Assembly: GCA_963815475.1 (NCBI GenBank)
Contig: CAWFHD010000003.1
Location: forward strand, 5,208,001 to 5,272,000
DNA length: 64,000 nucleotides
Origin: Sulfopaludibacter sp963815475
Lineage (GTDB): Bacteria > Acidobacteriota > Terriglobia > Bryobacterales > Bryobacteraceae
Direction of reading: 5' to 3'
Positions 1 through 9,407 of this stretch are shown piece by piece (position 1 is the stretch's first letter; each line of letters opens with the position of its first letter). The notes beneath the pieces are model-generated. The model saw only the letters and a program-made list of their open reading frames with translations. It did no database searches and was not told the origin of the DNA. Position numbers and translations under genes: made by a program.

Positions 1-794
1 ACGATATGCGAACCACCTGGAATGCCCTCCCCGTTCGAGAGGTAACCGTGAGCTGCCGTGAGCTCGAGTTTGCGAGGCAGAGGCTGTTCGTAAGTGCTGC
101 GAGACATGCCGAGTGGGCCCAGTACAAGGTCGTGCATCAGTCCCGGGAAATCCTTACCTGTGGCATCCATCATCAACAACTGCATCACGATCATGCCGCC
201 GCCGGAGTATCGGTATGTGGTTCCAGGAATGGTATCGACGCGCACCGCAGGAGATTTTGCGGGCTTTGCGCCATCAAGGATCTGTACGGTTGTCGGAAGC
301 GGAGCACCTGGGCTGTAACCGGAGTAGCCATGGACGGTGGTGCCCGCACTGTGACTCAATATCCTTCGGAGAGTTACCTTCTGTTCCGCGGTGAACTCGT
401 TCTCAGGTACCTTCCACGAGCGCAGCTCGTCGTTAACATTTGCGTCCAGCTTCAGCTTGCCCAGCTCGACCATACTGAGAGCGCCCAATGCCGCGATGGG
501 TTTACTAATAGAGCCCGCCTGGAACAACGTTTCCGGCGTTACCGGCCGCCCTGTCTGTGCGTCTGCAACGCCGTAGCCTCGCGTCCAAATGACTCTTCCA
601 TGATCGAAAAAAGCAACGCTGACGCCGGGGACGTGATAGTAGAGCATTCTGTCCTCGAGCTTCATCCCGGGGAGAGGATTCCCTTCGATCGTCGCAGAAG
701 GCAAAAGACCATTCTGGATATGCTCGATGTGCGTAGAGTCGGCGTCTTGTGCAAATGCAAGATGGGCCAGAACAATCAGCGGAAGAGTCCGCAT
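1..794 (-). CDS. serine beta-lactamase-like hydrolase, 3' end cut by window edge
   Basis: The minus-strand frame opens at an ATG at 794 and stays open to base 1, so about 264 residues are visible and the C-terminus is missing. Residues 1-16 form a short signal peptide ending in AFAQ. The class C beta-lactamase / DD-peptidase signature is visible: S95-I-S-K98 within a TLFQAGSISKPIAA block (nucleophile Ser95, Lys98), then Y196-S-G198 in the position of the YxN motif. The later LGPLGMSRS and AAHGY segments are typical of the family. The KTG-like third motif would lie beyond the edge. Family members hydrolyse beta-lactams, peptides or esters in the periplasm; the true substrate cannot be inferred. 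The neighbour upstream (1016-1756) is on the same strand but 220 bp away, so a shared operon is uncertain. Confidence 0.88.
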   Translation of the reverse strand, partial: MRTLPLIVLAHLAFAQDADSTHIEHIQNGLLPSATIEGNPLPGMKLEDRMLYYHVPGVSVAFFDHGRVIWTRGYGVADAQTGRPVTPETLFQAGSISKPIAALGALSMVELGKLKLDANVNDELRSWKVPENEFTAEQKVTLRRILSHSAGTTVHGYSGYSPGAPLPTTVQILDGAKPAKSPAVRVDTIPGTTYRYSGGGMIVMQLLMMDATGKDFPGLMHDLVLGPLGMSRSTYEQPLPRKLELTAAHGYLSNGEGIPGGSHI

Positions 795-1015
795 GTGCGT
801 TTTCCTGAACATTGGAGGCTCGAATGAATCGTCTGATGATAAATACTCGCGACGAACGTTAAGGTTACCTGGCGCCCAGTGAGTTTTTCCCCGATATGTG
901 TGCTCGGCGAAAGCTGACCCATGAAGCCTTGGGAATCGGAACGATAGCGCTTAAGAATGGCGTAATCTGATCCGCTGTCCTTCCAAACGTTTACGGGTGC
1001 TTGCCGCATAGTCGG

Positions 1016-1756
1016 CTACTCGGAACTGATCCCTCTGGCCGTGTCGCCGTCCCGGACTTTGGCGACCGGTGATCGCAAAAACTCGCCGCTTTGGGCGACA
1101 AATCCTGCCTGCGCGTACCCGCGACGCAACACGTCACTCCGCTGGCTGGCCATCGATTGGGCCGTCAACGGCCCGCCGCGGCCGGCCGGAGGAGTGCCCG
1201 CCGCGGCATTCGGCCCTGGGCCCACCAACATCAACACGTCCTCGCCCTTCCCCTGATTCGGTCCCGCCGGCAGCCGCGGGAGAACCGTCCCACCGGGCGG
1301 AGTGCCGCCCTGCAGAATGATCGCGGGGAAGGGCCCGCTCCCCGCCGGCGTGAAGATCCCGATGTCCAGGCCGAGCCGCTCTCCAGGTCCGAAACTCAGA
1401 TGCATCAGTCGATATCGGGCCGCCCCATCCAGCACAGCCTCCGACTGCACTTCTTTGCCCTTGACGTTTCCCGGAGCGGGCGGCATCTGCCCCACCGCGT
1501 AATAGGCCAGGATGCGTTTCATCTCTTCCCGGCGTTTTTCCCATTGAGCGCGATTGGCGACCCTGGTCCCGTCGTTCATCACCATCACGTCGGGTAGGTC
1601 CTTGCGCACAGGCAGCGCACTCACCCCAGGCAAGCTCCCCATCGAAGTCTTGATCCGAGGCACGGGAATCTCACGAGGATCGGGCCCCGCCTCCTGCGCG
1701 CTCGCCACCAGTACGCCAGCCAGGATTGCTAGAGAAAATCGCGATCTGAGTTTCAT
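1016..1756 (-). pseudogene. truncated secreted alpha/beta-hydrolase (glucuronoyl esterase-like N-terminus)
   Basis: A 246-residue frame begins with a clear signal peptide (MKLRSRFSLAILAGVLVASA). It continues with a segment resembling the N-terminal part of acidobacterial secreted esterases of the CE15/acetyl-xylan-esterase type: NRAQWEKRREEMKRIL, then YAVGQMP, then an alpha/beta-hydrolase core strand region (FPAIILQGG). Relatives are, from memory, about 400-450 residues; this one stops soon after LRRGYAQAGF, before any GxSxG nucleophile elbow or catalytic His. The last 30 residues look out of frame or foreign. I infer a gene truncated by deletion, without a catalytic centre. The 220 bp downstream (795-1015) is open in one frame but I recognise no esterase sequence in it. 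It lies 21 bp downstream of the GH127 gene and may once have been part of the same plant-polysaccharide operon. Confidence 0.6.
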
Positions 1757-1777
1757 CTTGCACCAACCTCTTCCGAA

Positions 1778-4177
1778 CTACCGCTCCACATCCGACCGCA
1801 CGATCCGTATCCCAAAAACCGATGGCGTCACCGACCGCCCATTGGCCACTTCGAATCGCACCGTAGCCTTCTTCTTATCCGCGATCCCTTCCGCCGCGAC
1901 CGGATACTCCACATCGAAGAACCGTGTGACCTGCTCCGGACTGCGCCGCGGTCCCGCCTGCTCGCCCACTTTCTTGCCATCCACAAGCACATCGCAAGCG
2001 CTCGGTCCGGCATTCTCATTGCTGTAGGTAACAATCAACGTCTGGGGATGCGCCGGGTCCACCGGCAGGTCAAACGAAAACCATTTGGTGGCGTTTCTGC
2101 CGAATCGTCCCTCGGCGCGCACCGGCGAACTGCCTTCCCCTTGCTGGTTCGAATCGCGCTCGGCCTGCATCTGCCCCGGTTGCACAAAGCCGATCGTTGC
2201 CGCCTCCAGCTTCTTCTGCTTTTCTTCCTGAGTCCGGAATTCCGTCTCTTTTTTGCTCCACTCCACCGGCGTATACATGTCCCAATACACCGCATACCGC
2301 CTGCGAGGCAATTGATAGAACGGCGCAAACTCAATCTCCTGCTTCAACCCCACGCCCGATGTCCGGAATGTGCCCGGCTTGTCCACCACCGGCTTCAGCC
2401 AGTTCGATACCGGCTCGTCCGGAGCCACCAGCACCGGAGCGTCCGCTCCCGGCGCGCCGCCCCGTCCGCTGGCAGCCGGCCCCAGGTCGCCCGCCAACAC
2501 CAACGGCCCCCACATCACCGCGAAGCGATTGGGATTGTCGGGCAGCGCCTCCTTGCGCAGCGTCTTGGGCATCGTCATCTCCACCGTGTCTCCCGATTTC
2601 CAGGTCCGCGCGATCTCCACGTAGGAATTGGCCGGAGCCACCGTCTCCATCGCCTTGCCATTCACCTTCAAGCGGAATCCGTTGCCCGCCCAATACGGCC
2701 GCCTCAGCGCCAGCGTGAATTTCTTCGATGTTTGCGGAGTCACCTTCACCGTCACCGTCTGCCCCACCGGCAAATCGGTCGCAACCTCGAGCTTCACTCC
2801 CGCCGATTTCCATTCAGCCGTGGAAGGCGTGTACACGTTCACCCAAAGCTTGTCCCCCGATTCGTAATAGAGTCCGTCCGCGTGCAGCCCATGACTCTCC
2901 ATCGCCGACCCCACACAGCAGGTGAACGATTGGAACTTCCCCTGGTATTCGTGCTGCACCCCGCGACCCACCGGCACCATGTAGCAGACGCGCCCATCGT
3001 CCGGATCCTGCGATGCCAGTATGTGATTGAACAGCGCGCGCTCCTGATAATCTGCGAACCGGATGTCCGTTTGCAGCGAGAACAGCGTCCGGGCCATTTT
3101 GATCATGTTGTAGACGTTGCAGGTTTCGGCCGTGCGCCCGTCCACCATATTCGACAACTGGTCCGGCTGTCCGAAGTACTCGTTCCGCGTATTGCCGCCC
3201 GTCGCGAAACTGTGGTGTTGCGTCACCTCGTCCCAGAAGTACTTTGCTGCCGTGCCTTCCGTTTCATTCCCGGTATACAGATATACCTTCAGCGCCCCAT
3301 AGAGTTTGGGAACTTGCGTGTTCCCGTGGATTCCCGGAAGAATATCCTTCTTTTCAGCGAGCCGGTCCACCACCGCCGCGTGATGAAATTTGCCGGCCAG
3401 CGATAGCCAGCGCGCGTCGCCCGTATCCGCGTACAGATCGGCCATCACTTCGTTCATTCCGCCGAACTCCGTCGCCAGCATTTTCTGGATCTGCTCACTA
3501 TTCAGCGGCGCCAGAATCCCTTCGGCCCAGGCGGCGAATTTAATCTCGACATCCAGCGCCGTCCGGTTTCCCGTGTAGCGCCACGCGTCGCGCAAACCGG
3601 CGTAGATCTTGTGTTGCACGTACCACGGCGACCACATGCCATTCAGGTCGAAGCCGCCCGACCGGATTATGCCCTGGCTGAGCTGCTGAAACAGAGTCTT
3701 CCCCTCAGTCCGGCTCCTGTCCATCACGGCGCCAACATAGCCATCGCCCTGCGCATCTTGGATCACCTTGAGCTCGTTCACGACGTAGTCCGCGCGCTGT
3801 TTGTAGCGCGCATCGCCCGTGGCTGCCCACGCGATGCTGACGCCGGAAAGATAATGTCCCACGATGTGTCCTGTGAGCTGCCGGCCGTCTCCGTCCCAGC
3901 CGCCATAACCTTGTGCCTTCGGTTCCAGCTTGGCGCTGCGCCGCAGAAACGCCAGCATCCGGTCCGGCTCCAAAGCCAGCAGGTACTCGAGTTCGAGATC
4001 CTGGGCATGTTTCAGCGGACCCCCAGTCAAGCGCACGCTATCGAGCGGTATGGGGCGCGCCTTCACCAGGCGGCCTTCGAAATCCAATGCGGGGTTCGTC
4101 ACCTGCGCAGGGGCAAACGTGGGGACAAATAAAATTGCGATGGCAATCGAAAAGGGTTTATACAAGCCTGGCTCCAT
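1778..4177 (-). CDS. secreted beta-L-arabinofuranosidase-like glycosidase (GH127/DUF1680)
   Basis: This is a 799-residue protein starting at the ATG at 4177. The frame extends 72 codons further up, but the signal peptide (MEPGLYKPFSIAIAILFVPT, cleavage after FAPAQ) begins here. GH127 enzymes are zinc-dependent retaining glycosidases that use a cysteine nucleophile to release beta-L-arabinofuranose from plant arabinans and extensin glycans. The conserved set is present in order: Glu333 (NEYFG), Glu351-x-Cys353 (AETCN) and Cys420-Cys421 (FTCCVG). These correspond to the catalytic acid, zinc ligands and nucleophile of HypBA1. An (alpha/alpha)6 barrel occupies about residues 35-430 and beta-sandwich domains follow. 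A Gly-rich stretch at about residue 565 is probably a linker. The truncated esterase lies 21 bp downstream, suggesting co-transcription for hemicellulose or arabinan use. GH146 is the main alternative within the same DUF1680 superfamily. Confidence 0.93.
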   Translation of the reverse strand: MEPGLYKPFSIAIAILFVPTFAPAQVTNPALDFEGRLVKARPIPLDSVRLTGGPLKHAQDLELEYLLALEPDRMLAFLRRSAKLEPKAQGYGGWDGDGRQLTGHIVGHYLSGVSIAWAATGDARYKQRADYVVNELKVIQDAQGDGYVGAVMDRSRTEGKTLFQQLSQGIIRSGGFDLNGMWSPWYVQHKIYAGLRDAWRYTGNRTALDVEIKFAAWAEGILAPLNSEQIQKMLATEFGGMNEVMADLYADTGDARWLSLAGKFHHAAVVDRLAEKKDILPGIHGNTQVPKLYGALKVYLYTGNETEGTAAKYFWDEVTQHHSFATGGNTRNEYFGQPDQLSNMVDGRTAETCNVYNMIKMARTLFSLQTDIRFADYQERALFNHILASQDPDDGRVCYMVPVGRGVQHEYQGKFQSFTCCVGSAMESHGLHADGLYYESGDKLWVNVYTPSTAEWKSAGVKLEVATDLPVGQTVTVKVTPQTSKKFTLALRRPYWAGNGFRLKVNGKAMETVAPANSYVEIARTWKSGDTVEMTMPKTLRKEALPDNPNRFAVMWGPLVLAGDLGPAASGRGGAPGADAPVLVAPDEPVSNWLKPVVDKPGTFRTSGVGLKQEIEFAPFYQLPRRRYAVYWDMYTPVEWSKKETEFRTQEEKQKKLEAATIGFVQPGQMQAERDSNQQGEGSSPVRAEGRFGRNATKWFSFDLPVDPAHPQTLIVTYSNENAGPSACDVLVDGKKVGEQAGPRRSPEQVTRFFDVEYPVAAEGIADKKKATVRFEVANGRSVTPSVFGIRIVRSDVER

Positions 4178-4312
4178 TCTCCGTATTCGAGTGTAACGAG
4201 TTCCGGCGCCGTATGCGATTGGAAAAGCCGCGAACGGAACTTCGTGCCTATGGGTATTCTGGCAGCCCGCCAAATCCCATAATGCCGCATAGGATTCTGG
4301 AGCGAGTGTGGC

Positions 4313-4349
4313 GCAGACACTGTGTCTGCCGCGCCCCGACTCATCGGGG
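4313..4349. repeat. two adjacent palindromes (REP-like intergenic element)
   Basis: The 250-bp gap between the GH127 start and the IPT-protein stop holds two hairpin-forming sequences back to back. One is a perfect 17-bp palindrome, GCAGACAC-T-GTGTCTGC at 4313-4329. The other is CCCCGA-CTCA-TCGGGG at 4334-4349. Neither is followed by a T-run on either strand, so an intrinsic terminator is unlikely. The arrangement resembles dispersed REP-type elements. Confidence 0.55.
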
Positions 4350-4429
4350 TGCTTGGCCTTTCGGGCGCTCGCATGTTTCGTGCTGCGCCGCACTGCGTTC
4401 CCGGCACTCCGCGACTTTGCTGCGGTCTG

Positions 4430-6058
4430 CTAGGGATGGGGCGGCCCAATCGCAACCGTAACGTCGGCCCGAGTGGACTTTCCGGCGACTGTCAGAACGA
4501 TGGGAACGGTAGGGCCCAAAGGCGCGCCGGTAGGAATTCGGACGTTGACCTGCAGCACGCCCGCAACCAGGCCAGTCACCCCGCCCGCATAGATAACCTC
4601 GGCATCCGTGCCGCCGATAGTGACGCTAACCGGTTGCGCGAGAGGCATCGGAGCTGGATTGTCGTTCGGTTTTCCGTCGATCCCGCCCGGATTGGTTTGC
4701 CCTTCGCCCGTCCCGTAGAAAAAGATGATTGAACCGGCGGGCGCGGCATTGATAGCGGAATTCACCGTGCCGTCCTGATTAATAATCGCCCCGGGACCAC
4801 GGCCCGAGCTATCCAACGCAAAGATGCCAGGCATTGCGGTCAAGACCGGAACGGCGACAGTATTCGATCCCTTACTCTGATACACCACCTGTAGCTGCGT
4901 AGAGCTCTTGCCGCTAATCCCGTAGGGCGCCACTGCGCTAACCTGGCCGGCCAGCGAATAGATCATGGCGGCCGCTGTTCCATCAAAGAGTACTTGGGTT
5001 CCTGCCAGAGATGTGGACACGTAGCCGTGGCTATCGAGTTGTAAGCCGGCGAGGGTGCTCGGTCCCAATCCCGATCCAAAGATCGTGATCAACTCACCCG
5101 GCGCCACGGCACCGCCGGCAAAACTTGCAGAATTCACGATTCCCGCTAGGGAGATTGCTGGGGCCGGCGGAGTGATCGTCAGGCTGAATCCATTCGTGGC
5201 TGTGGCGTTCGCGCTGTCCGTCACCTGTACGGTGAAAGTGAAGGTACCGGCCGAACCGGGAACCCCGCTCAATATGCCGGTGAGAACTCCGCCGAGGCCT
5301 GCCACCGAGAGCCCGGGCGGAAGACCGCCGCCCACAACCGTCCAGCTCTTGTACGGCGGCGTTCCACCAGTAGCGGCCAGAGACAGCGAATACGGACTGC
5401 CGACTGTGCCTGGAGGCAAGGGGGACGTCGTGACAATCGAGAGCTTGGGCACCGGAATAACAGTGAAAGTAAATAGGTCTGAAACGCCACCTCCAGGATT
5501 TCTAACTTCCACCAGAAGGTTGCCCAGGCTGCTGACGAGACTGGCGGGCGCCAGCGACGTCAACTGTGTTGCATTGATAAAGGTGGTTGCCAGGTTGGAG
5601 TTGCCCATCTGGACAGTGCATCCGGAGACGAATCCAGTGCCGTTGATTGTCAGCGTGAAACCGCCGCTGCCCACAATCGCGGAGCTCGGGCTCAGCGAGG
5701 TAATAACCGGATTCGGTGGACCGATCGTAAAACCGACTCCGTTGGAAGTAATTCCGCCGGACAGCACGCTCACGGTGGCGGTCCCAGGCGATGCGATCAA
5801 GTTCGATGGCGCCGAAGCCGTCAACTGGGTTACATTTGCAAAACTGGTGGCCACCGCGGATCCGTTCCATTGAACAATCGCTCCGCTGGCAAACCCGCTT
5901 CCATTGACCGTGAGAGTAAAGGTCGGAAAAGGATAACCGGCGGCAATGGAACTCGGATTCAAACTGGTAATGGTGGGCGCGGTAGCAGCGCCAAGATAAA
6001 GCATAGGGAAGAGCAGCGCGAGGCCTGCCAACCCAATGCGGGCAAGTGTAAAGCGCAC
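4430..6058 (-). CDS. secreted IPT/TIG and Ig-like repeat protein with Solibacter C-terminal domain
   Basis: This is a 542-residue protein with an N-terminal signal peptide (residues 1-26, ending YLGAATA). It carries two IPT/TIG immunoglobulin-like repeats (about 28-115 and 116-205; each opens with an ITSLNPSS or ITSLSPSS motif and contains a GTGF or GSGF turn). Next is a putative-Ig repeat of the LPPGLSV type (about 210-300). The last ~240 residues start GIVNSASFAGGAVAPGELI and match the lineage-specific domain known as TIGR03437, the Solibacter uncharacterized C-terminal domain. No enzymatic residues are apparent. The protein is probably exported and may sit at the cell surface as an adhesin or scaffold; its function is unknown. 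The TIGR03437-type ending is the best single taxonomic marker in the window. Confidence 0.88.
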   Translation of the reverse strand: MRFTLARIGLAGLALLFPMLYLGAATAPTITSLNPSSIAAGYPFPTFTLTVNGSGFASGAIVQWNGSAVATSFANVTQLTASAPSNLIASPGTATVSVLSGGITSNGVGFTIGPPNPVITSLSPSSAIVGSGGFTLTINGTGFVSGCTVQMGNSNLATTFINATQLTSLAPASLVSSLGNLLVEVRNPGGGVSDLFTFTVIPVPKLSIVTTSPLPPGTVGSPYSLSLAATGGTPPYKSWTVVGGGLPPGLSVAGLGGVLTGILSGVPGSAGTFTFTVQVTDSANATATNGFSLTITPPAPAISLAGIVNSASFAGGAVAPGELITIFGSGLGPSTLAGLQLDSHGYVSTSLAGTQVLFDGTAAAMIYSLAGQVSAVAPYGISGKSSTQLQVVYQSKGSNTVAVPVLTAMPGIFALDSSGRGPGAIINQDGTVNSAINAAPAGSIIFFYGTGEGQTNPGGIDGKPNDNPAPMPLAQPVSVTIGGTDAEVIYAGGVTGLVAGVLQVNVRIPTGAPLGPTVPIVLTVAGKSTRADVTVAIGPPHP

Positions 6059-6199
6059 TGGCCCAATTCTACTCCTGGTTTGGCTTCGATACTACGGATT
6101 TCCCGCCATAAACAGATATCAAGGGGGGGGATGAGAACGTCGAAAACTGGAGGGGGCAAACGAAGGTCTGGTGCTACCTTTTCAGGATCGGATTTCTAC

Positions 6200-6397
6200 T
6201 CAGAGGGCCGCAATTGCCATGAGTAGTATTGCTTGCAGGCGCTCACGCTCCTCTACCTGCGCTTCGTCGTCGGATACGGACTTCACGTCATTCAGCCTGA
6301 GGAACCCGTGCGCATAGGCCGCCTCCAGTTCGTTGTTGCCCTCCAACTCAGGGGTAGCCGGCGATCCGAAAAGCGTCACAAACTTGTCGTCGTTCAT
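6200..6397 (-). CDS. small acidic hypothetical protein, 65 aa
   Basis: The frame extends up to 6475, but the start is fixed at the ATG at 6397 by a strong Shine-Dalgarno sequence (GAGGAGGG) seven bases upstream. The product is acidic, without a signal peptide or membrane segment. It has the sequence MNDDKFVTLFGSP at the N-terminus and a predicted helical C-terminal half rich in Glu, Gln and Leu. I do not recognise it. The good ribosome binding site and lack of conflict with any other gene are the reasons to accept it. It is transcribed away from the broken permease that starts at 6519. Confidence 0.5.
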   Translation of the reverse strand: MNDDKFVTLFGSPATPELEGNNELEAAYAHGFLRLNDVKSVSDDEAQVEERERLQAILLMAIAAL

Positions 6398-6518
6398 TAT
6401 CGCCCTCCTCAATAAAAGGCTAGCCCGTGCCACCATCTTAATGCGATCGATCCCAATGTAGGTGCTCGGGGCCAACCGTTGGCGCTGGCCCGTCGTCTAA
6501 GGTCGCAAGGAGAATCTC

Positions 6519-9063
6519 GTGCGGACACTTCTCGAACAGCTTGGCCAGGATCTGCGCTACGCCCTTCGGATGATCGGCAAGAATCCGGCCTTCACAGCTT
6601 TGGCTGCTCTCTCGCTGGCGCTTGGCATCGGCGCCAATACCGCCATCTACAGCTTCATGGACGCCATTCTGATGCGCTCCCTGCCGGTGCAGAATCCGGA
6701 AGCCCTGGCGCTTGTTCAGTACAGCACGAAAGACTTTCCCGGCCGTCGCTCACGGGTTCAGCGGCAGCAATTTTCGCGATTCCCATCGCGGGTTGGTCAG
6801 CGGTAATATCCCGTTTCCAGCGTACGAGGCCCTGCGTGAGGGAAACACAGCCTTCACCTCCCTGTTCGGTTTTGCGAATGCCGGCAACCTGACCATGCTG
6901 GTGCGCGGCGACGCCGCTACGGCCCGCGCCGAATACGTCACCGGCGATTTCTTCCGCACCATGGGCGTGGGTTCCTCCGCCGGACGCCTGCTCGATCCAA
7001 CGGATGACCGTCCCGGCTTGCCGCCCGTGGCAGTAGCCAGCTATGCCTACGCGGCGCGGCGTTTCGGCGAAGTCTCCAAGGCCGTCGGCCAGCCGGTGCT
7101 TCTGAATAACATCCCCTACACGATCGTCGGAGTGTCGGCCCCGGAATTCTATGGCATGTATCCCGGCAGCGCGATCGATCTCTATCTGCCGATGCGGTCG
7201 AGCATCGCGCTGACGGCTCGTCCCGGCTTCGACCCGAACGCGCGATATCTCGACAAGAACAGCTATTGGGTTCAGGTGATCGGACGGCTTCGCGCCGGCG
7301 TCACGCTGGCGCGGGCCCAGGACGCGCTGAAACCAACCTTCCAGGCCTATGTCGCTTCTACCGCGTCGAATGACAAGGAGCGCGCCGACCTCCCCCAGTT
7401 CTACCTGCAGGAAGCCGCCGGCGGCATGGACTTTCTGCGCCGCCGCTATTCGAAGCCGCTCTACGTGCTGATGACCATGGTCGGGCTGATTCTGGCGATC
7501 GCCTGCGCCAACATCGCGAACCTGCTGCTGGCGCGCGCCGCAGGGCGACGGCGCGAGATGGCGGTGCGGCTCAGCCTGGGAGCCGGACGCGCACGCGTCA
7601 TCCGCCAACTTCTTACCGAAAGCCTGCTGCTGGCCATGATCGGCGGCCTGCTCGGGATCCTGATCGGCAAGTGGGGTATCGCCGTGCTGTCCGTGTTGCT
7701 CGCGAACGGCCAGGAGAACTTCGTGTTGAACGCCAACCTGAACTGGCATGTGCTGGCGGTAACCATCGCGGCGGCGCTCGGCACCGGACTGCTGTTCGGA
7801 CTTGCCCCGGCGCTGCAGACTTCCCGCGTGGACCTGACGCCCGCGCTGAAACAGACGCGTGGCGGCGAGCCATCGGCAGGCGGGCGGCGCCGCTGGTGCC
7901 GCGCCGGTCTCAGCCGCATGCTGGTGGTTTCGCAAATCGCGATTTCGCTGCTGCTCGTGGTTGCGGCCGGACTCTTTGTGCGGACCATGTCCAACCTGCA
8001 TGCAATCTCTACCGGGTTCAATCAGGAACACATCCTGCTGTTCTCCATCAATGCCTGGCAAACTGGTTACCGCGACCAGGCATTGACCCGGTTCTACGAC
8101 ACTTTGCAGGAGCGTCTGGCGGCCGTTCCGGGAGTGCGCAGTGCAACCCTCTCCGATATCACGCTGCTCTCCGGATCGGCCACCAGCAACTCGATCAACG
8201 TGCCCGGCGCGCCGCCGGGAGTGAAACCGAGCGCTTACATGCTTACCGTCGGCCCCGCGTACTTCGAGACGATGAAGATCCCGATCCTGCTGGGCAGCGA
8301 CTTCACGCCGCGCGACATGGACAGCCAGCGCGTGCTGGTGAACCAGCTCTTTGCCAAGACCTACTTCGGTAACAGAGTCCGATCGGCCGGCACTTCACTA
8401 TGGGCAGCGGCAAATTCGCGAAGGACATCGAGATCGTCGGCGTGGTGAAGAATGTCCGCTACCAATCGCTGAAGCGGGAAATTCCAGCTACTGTATACCG
8501 GACTTGTTGCAGCGACAACGTTCGCGGCGTCACCTACGCTCTCCGCACCGCGGGCGATCCGCTCTCGATGACCGCGAGCGTGCGCGAACTGGTTCGGCAG
8601 GCGGATTCGCGCATCCCGTTCACCAACGTGACCACGCAGGAGCGGGTGATCGACCAGGGCATGGGGCAGGAGCGGACGTTCGCCACGCTGTGCACAGGCT
8701 TCGCGCTGCTGGCGTTAGCGATCGCCGGCGTGGGACTTGTACGGAACGATGGCGTACACCGTAGCCCGGCGGACCGGCGAGATCGGCATTCGGATGGCCC
8801 TGGGCGCGCAGCGCGGACGCGTGGTCTGGATGGTGCAGCGCGAGGTGCTGATGCTGGCCGCCGCCGGAGTGGCGATCGGCATTCCGGCGGCATACAGCGC
8901 GGCGACGTTGGTAGAAACGTTCCTCTTCGGCATGAAGGCGCGAGATGCGGTCACGCTGACGGTAGCTCCGGCGGTGCTGCTGTTGGCGGCGATCGTCGCA
9001 GGGTATGGACCGGCGCTGAGAGCGTCGCGGATCGATCCAATGACGGCGCTACGGGAAGATTGA
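6519..9063 (+). pseudogene. MacB/FtsX-type ABC permease (ADOP family), three frameshifts
   Basis: Joined across frames this is a full-length permease of about 845 residues: an N-terminal membrane helix with the ADOP signature (LSLALGIGANTAIYS), a MacB-like periplasmic core domain, an FtsX domain of three helices (IACANIANLLLARA), a second periplasmic domain, and a final FtsX domain ending in SRIDPMTALRED. It starts at GTG 6519 after AAGGAG and lacks the N-terminal helical ADOP extension found in the intact copy at 9781. Three indels break it: one surplus C in the CCC at 6738-6740, one missing base near 8372, and one surplus T at 8737-8738. Each side of every break aligns in the expected order, so either decay is very recent or these are base-calling errors. 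No ATPase gene is adjacent, as usual for orphan permeases. Confidence 0.85.
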
Positions 9064-9151
9064 GCAGTTCGCGGTGCTTCGACAAGAAATCCTGGACATT
9101 CCCTTTCGCATTACCGCCCGTCGGATATGGCGGCCGACGCGGGACTCGTTA

Positions 9152-9310
9152 CTACTCGATCGGGCATTGCGCCGCAAGCGCGCGCAAATCGCGCCAGCCG
9201 TAGCCGCCGTGAAATTCTCCCTTCTCGGTAATCAGCCGCTCGGCGCCCAGAGCCTCATAAAAGCCGTTCGACGGATTCGCCGAGTCGCCGAACAGCAGCG
9301 CGGTCAATCC
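9152..9310 (-). pseudogene. C-terminal remnant of a GNAT acetyltransferase
   Basis: On the minus strand, 52 codons reading into a TAG at 9152-9154 give a C-terminal GNAT-like segment. It has LTALLFGDSANPSNGFYEALGA (quoted here in two parts: LTALLFGDSANP and SNGFYEALGA), followed by HGGYGWRDLRAL. The N.A..FYE.LG pattern is the alpha4/beta7 region of the acetyltransferase fold. There is no start codon and no acetyl-CoA-binding R/Q-x-x-G-x-G/A motif upstream, so only the tail survives. It fills the otherwise empty 320 bp between the broken permease and the PadR gene. Confidence 0.6.
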
Positions 9311-9378
9311 GTCTTCTCTTCTTCGTCAGAACCAATCGTATCCCAAACTTTTTCCTAACCGACAATCTAGGTCGACCG

Positions 9379-9407
9379 TCTACCCAGTGTGCGCCGATCA
9401 GGGTAGA
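9379..9407 (+). promoter_or_regulatory. inverted repeat abutting the padR start codon
   Basis: Perfect 7-bp arms TCTACCC (9379-9385) and GGGTAGA (9401-9407) flank a 15-bp spacer and end directly at the ATG at 9408. The right arm contains the only Shine-Dalgarno-like purines. A bound repressor or an RNA hairpin would therefore block translation. Autoregulation by the PadR protein is inferred from how this family usually works. Confidence 0.4.

Noticed and set aside
776..1009. Minus-strand frame of 77 codons just upstream of the beta-lactamase-like gene
   Set aside because: Overlaps the supported start of that gene, has no recognisable motif and no clear ribosome binding site.
2048..3406. Plus-strand open frame of 452 codons opposite the GH127 gene
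   Set aside because: Antisense to an intact glycosidase with all catalytic motifs; the composition is Arg/His/Pro-rich, as expected for a shadow frame.
6655..8061. Minus-strand frame of 468 codons across the first permease
   Set aside because: Antisense to the permease; no recognisable motif and a Gln/His/Arg-rich composition.
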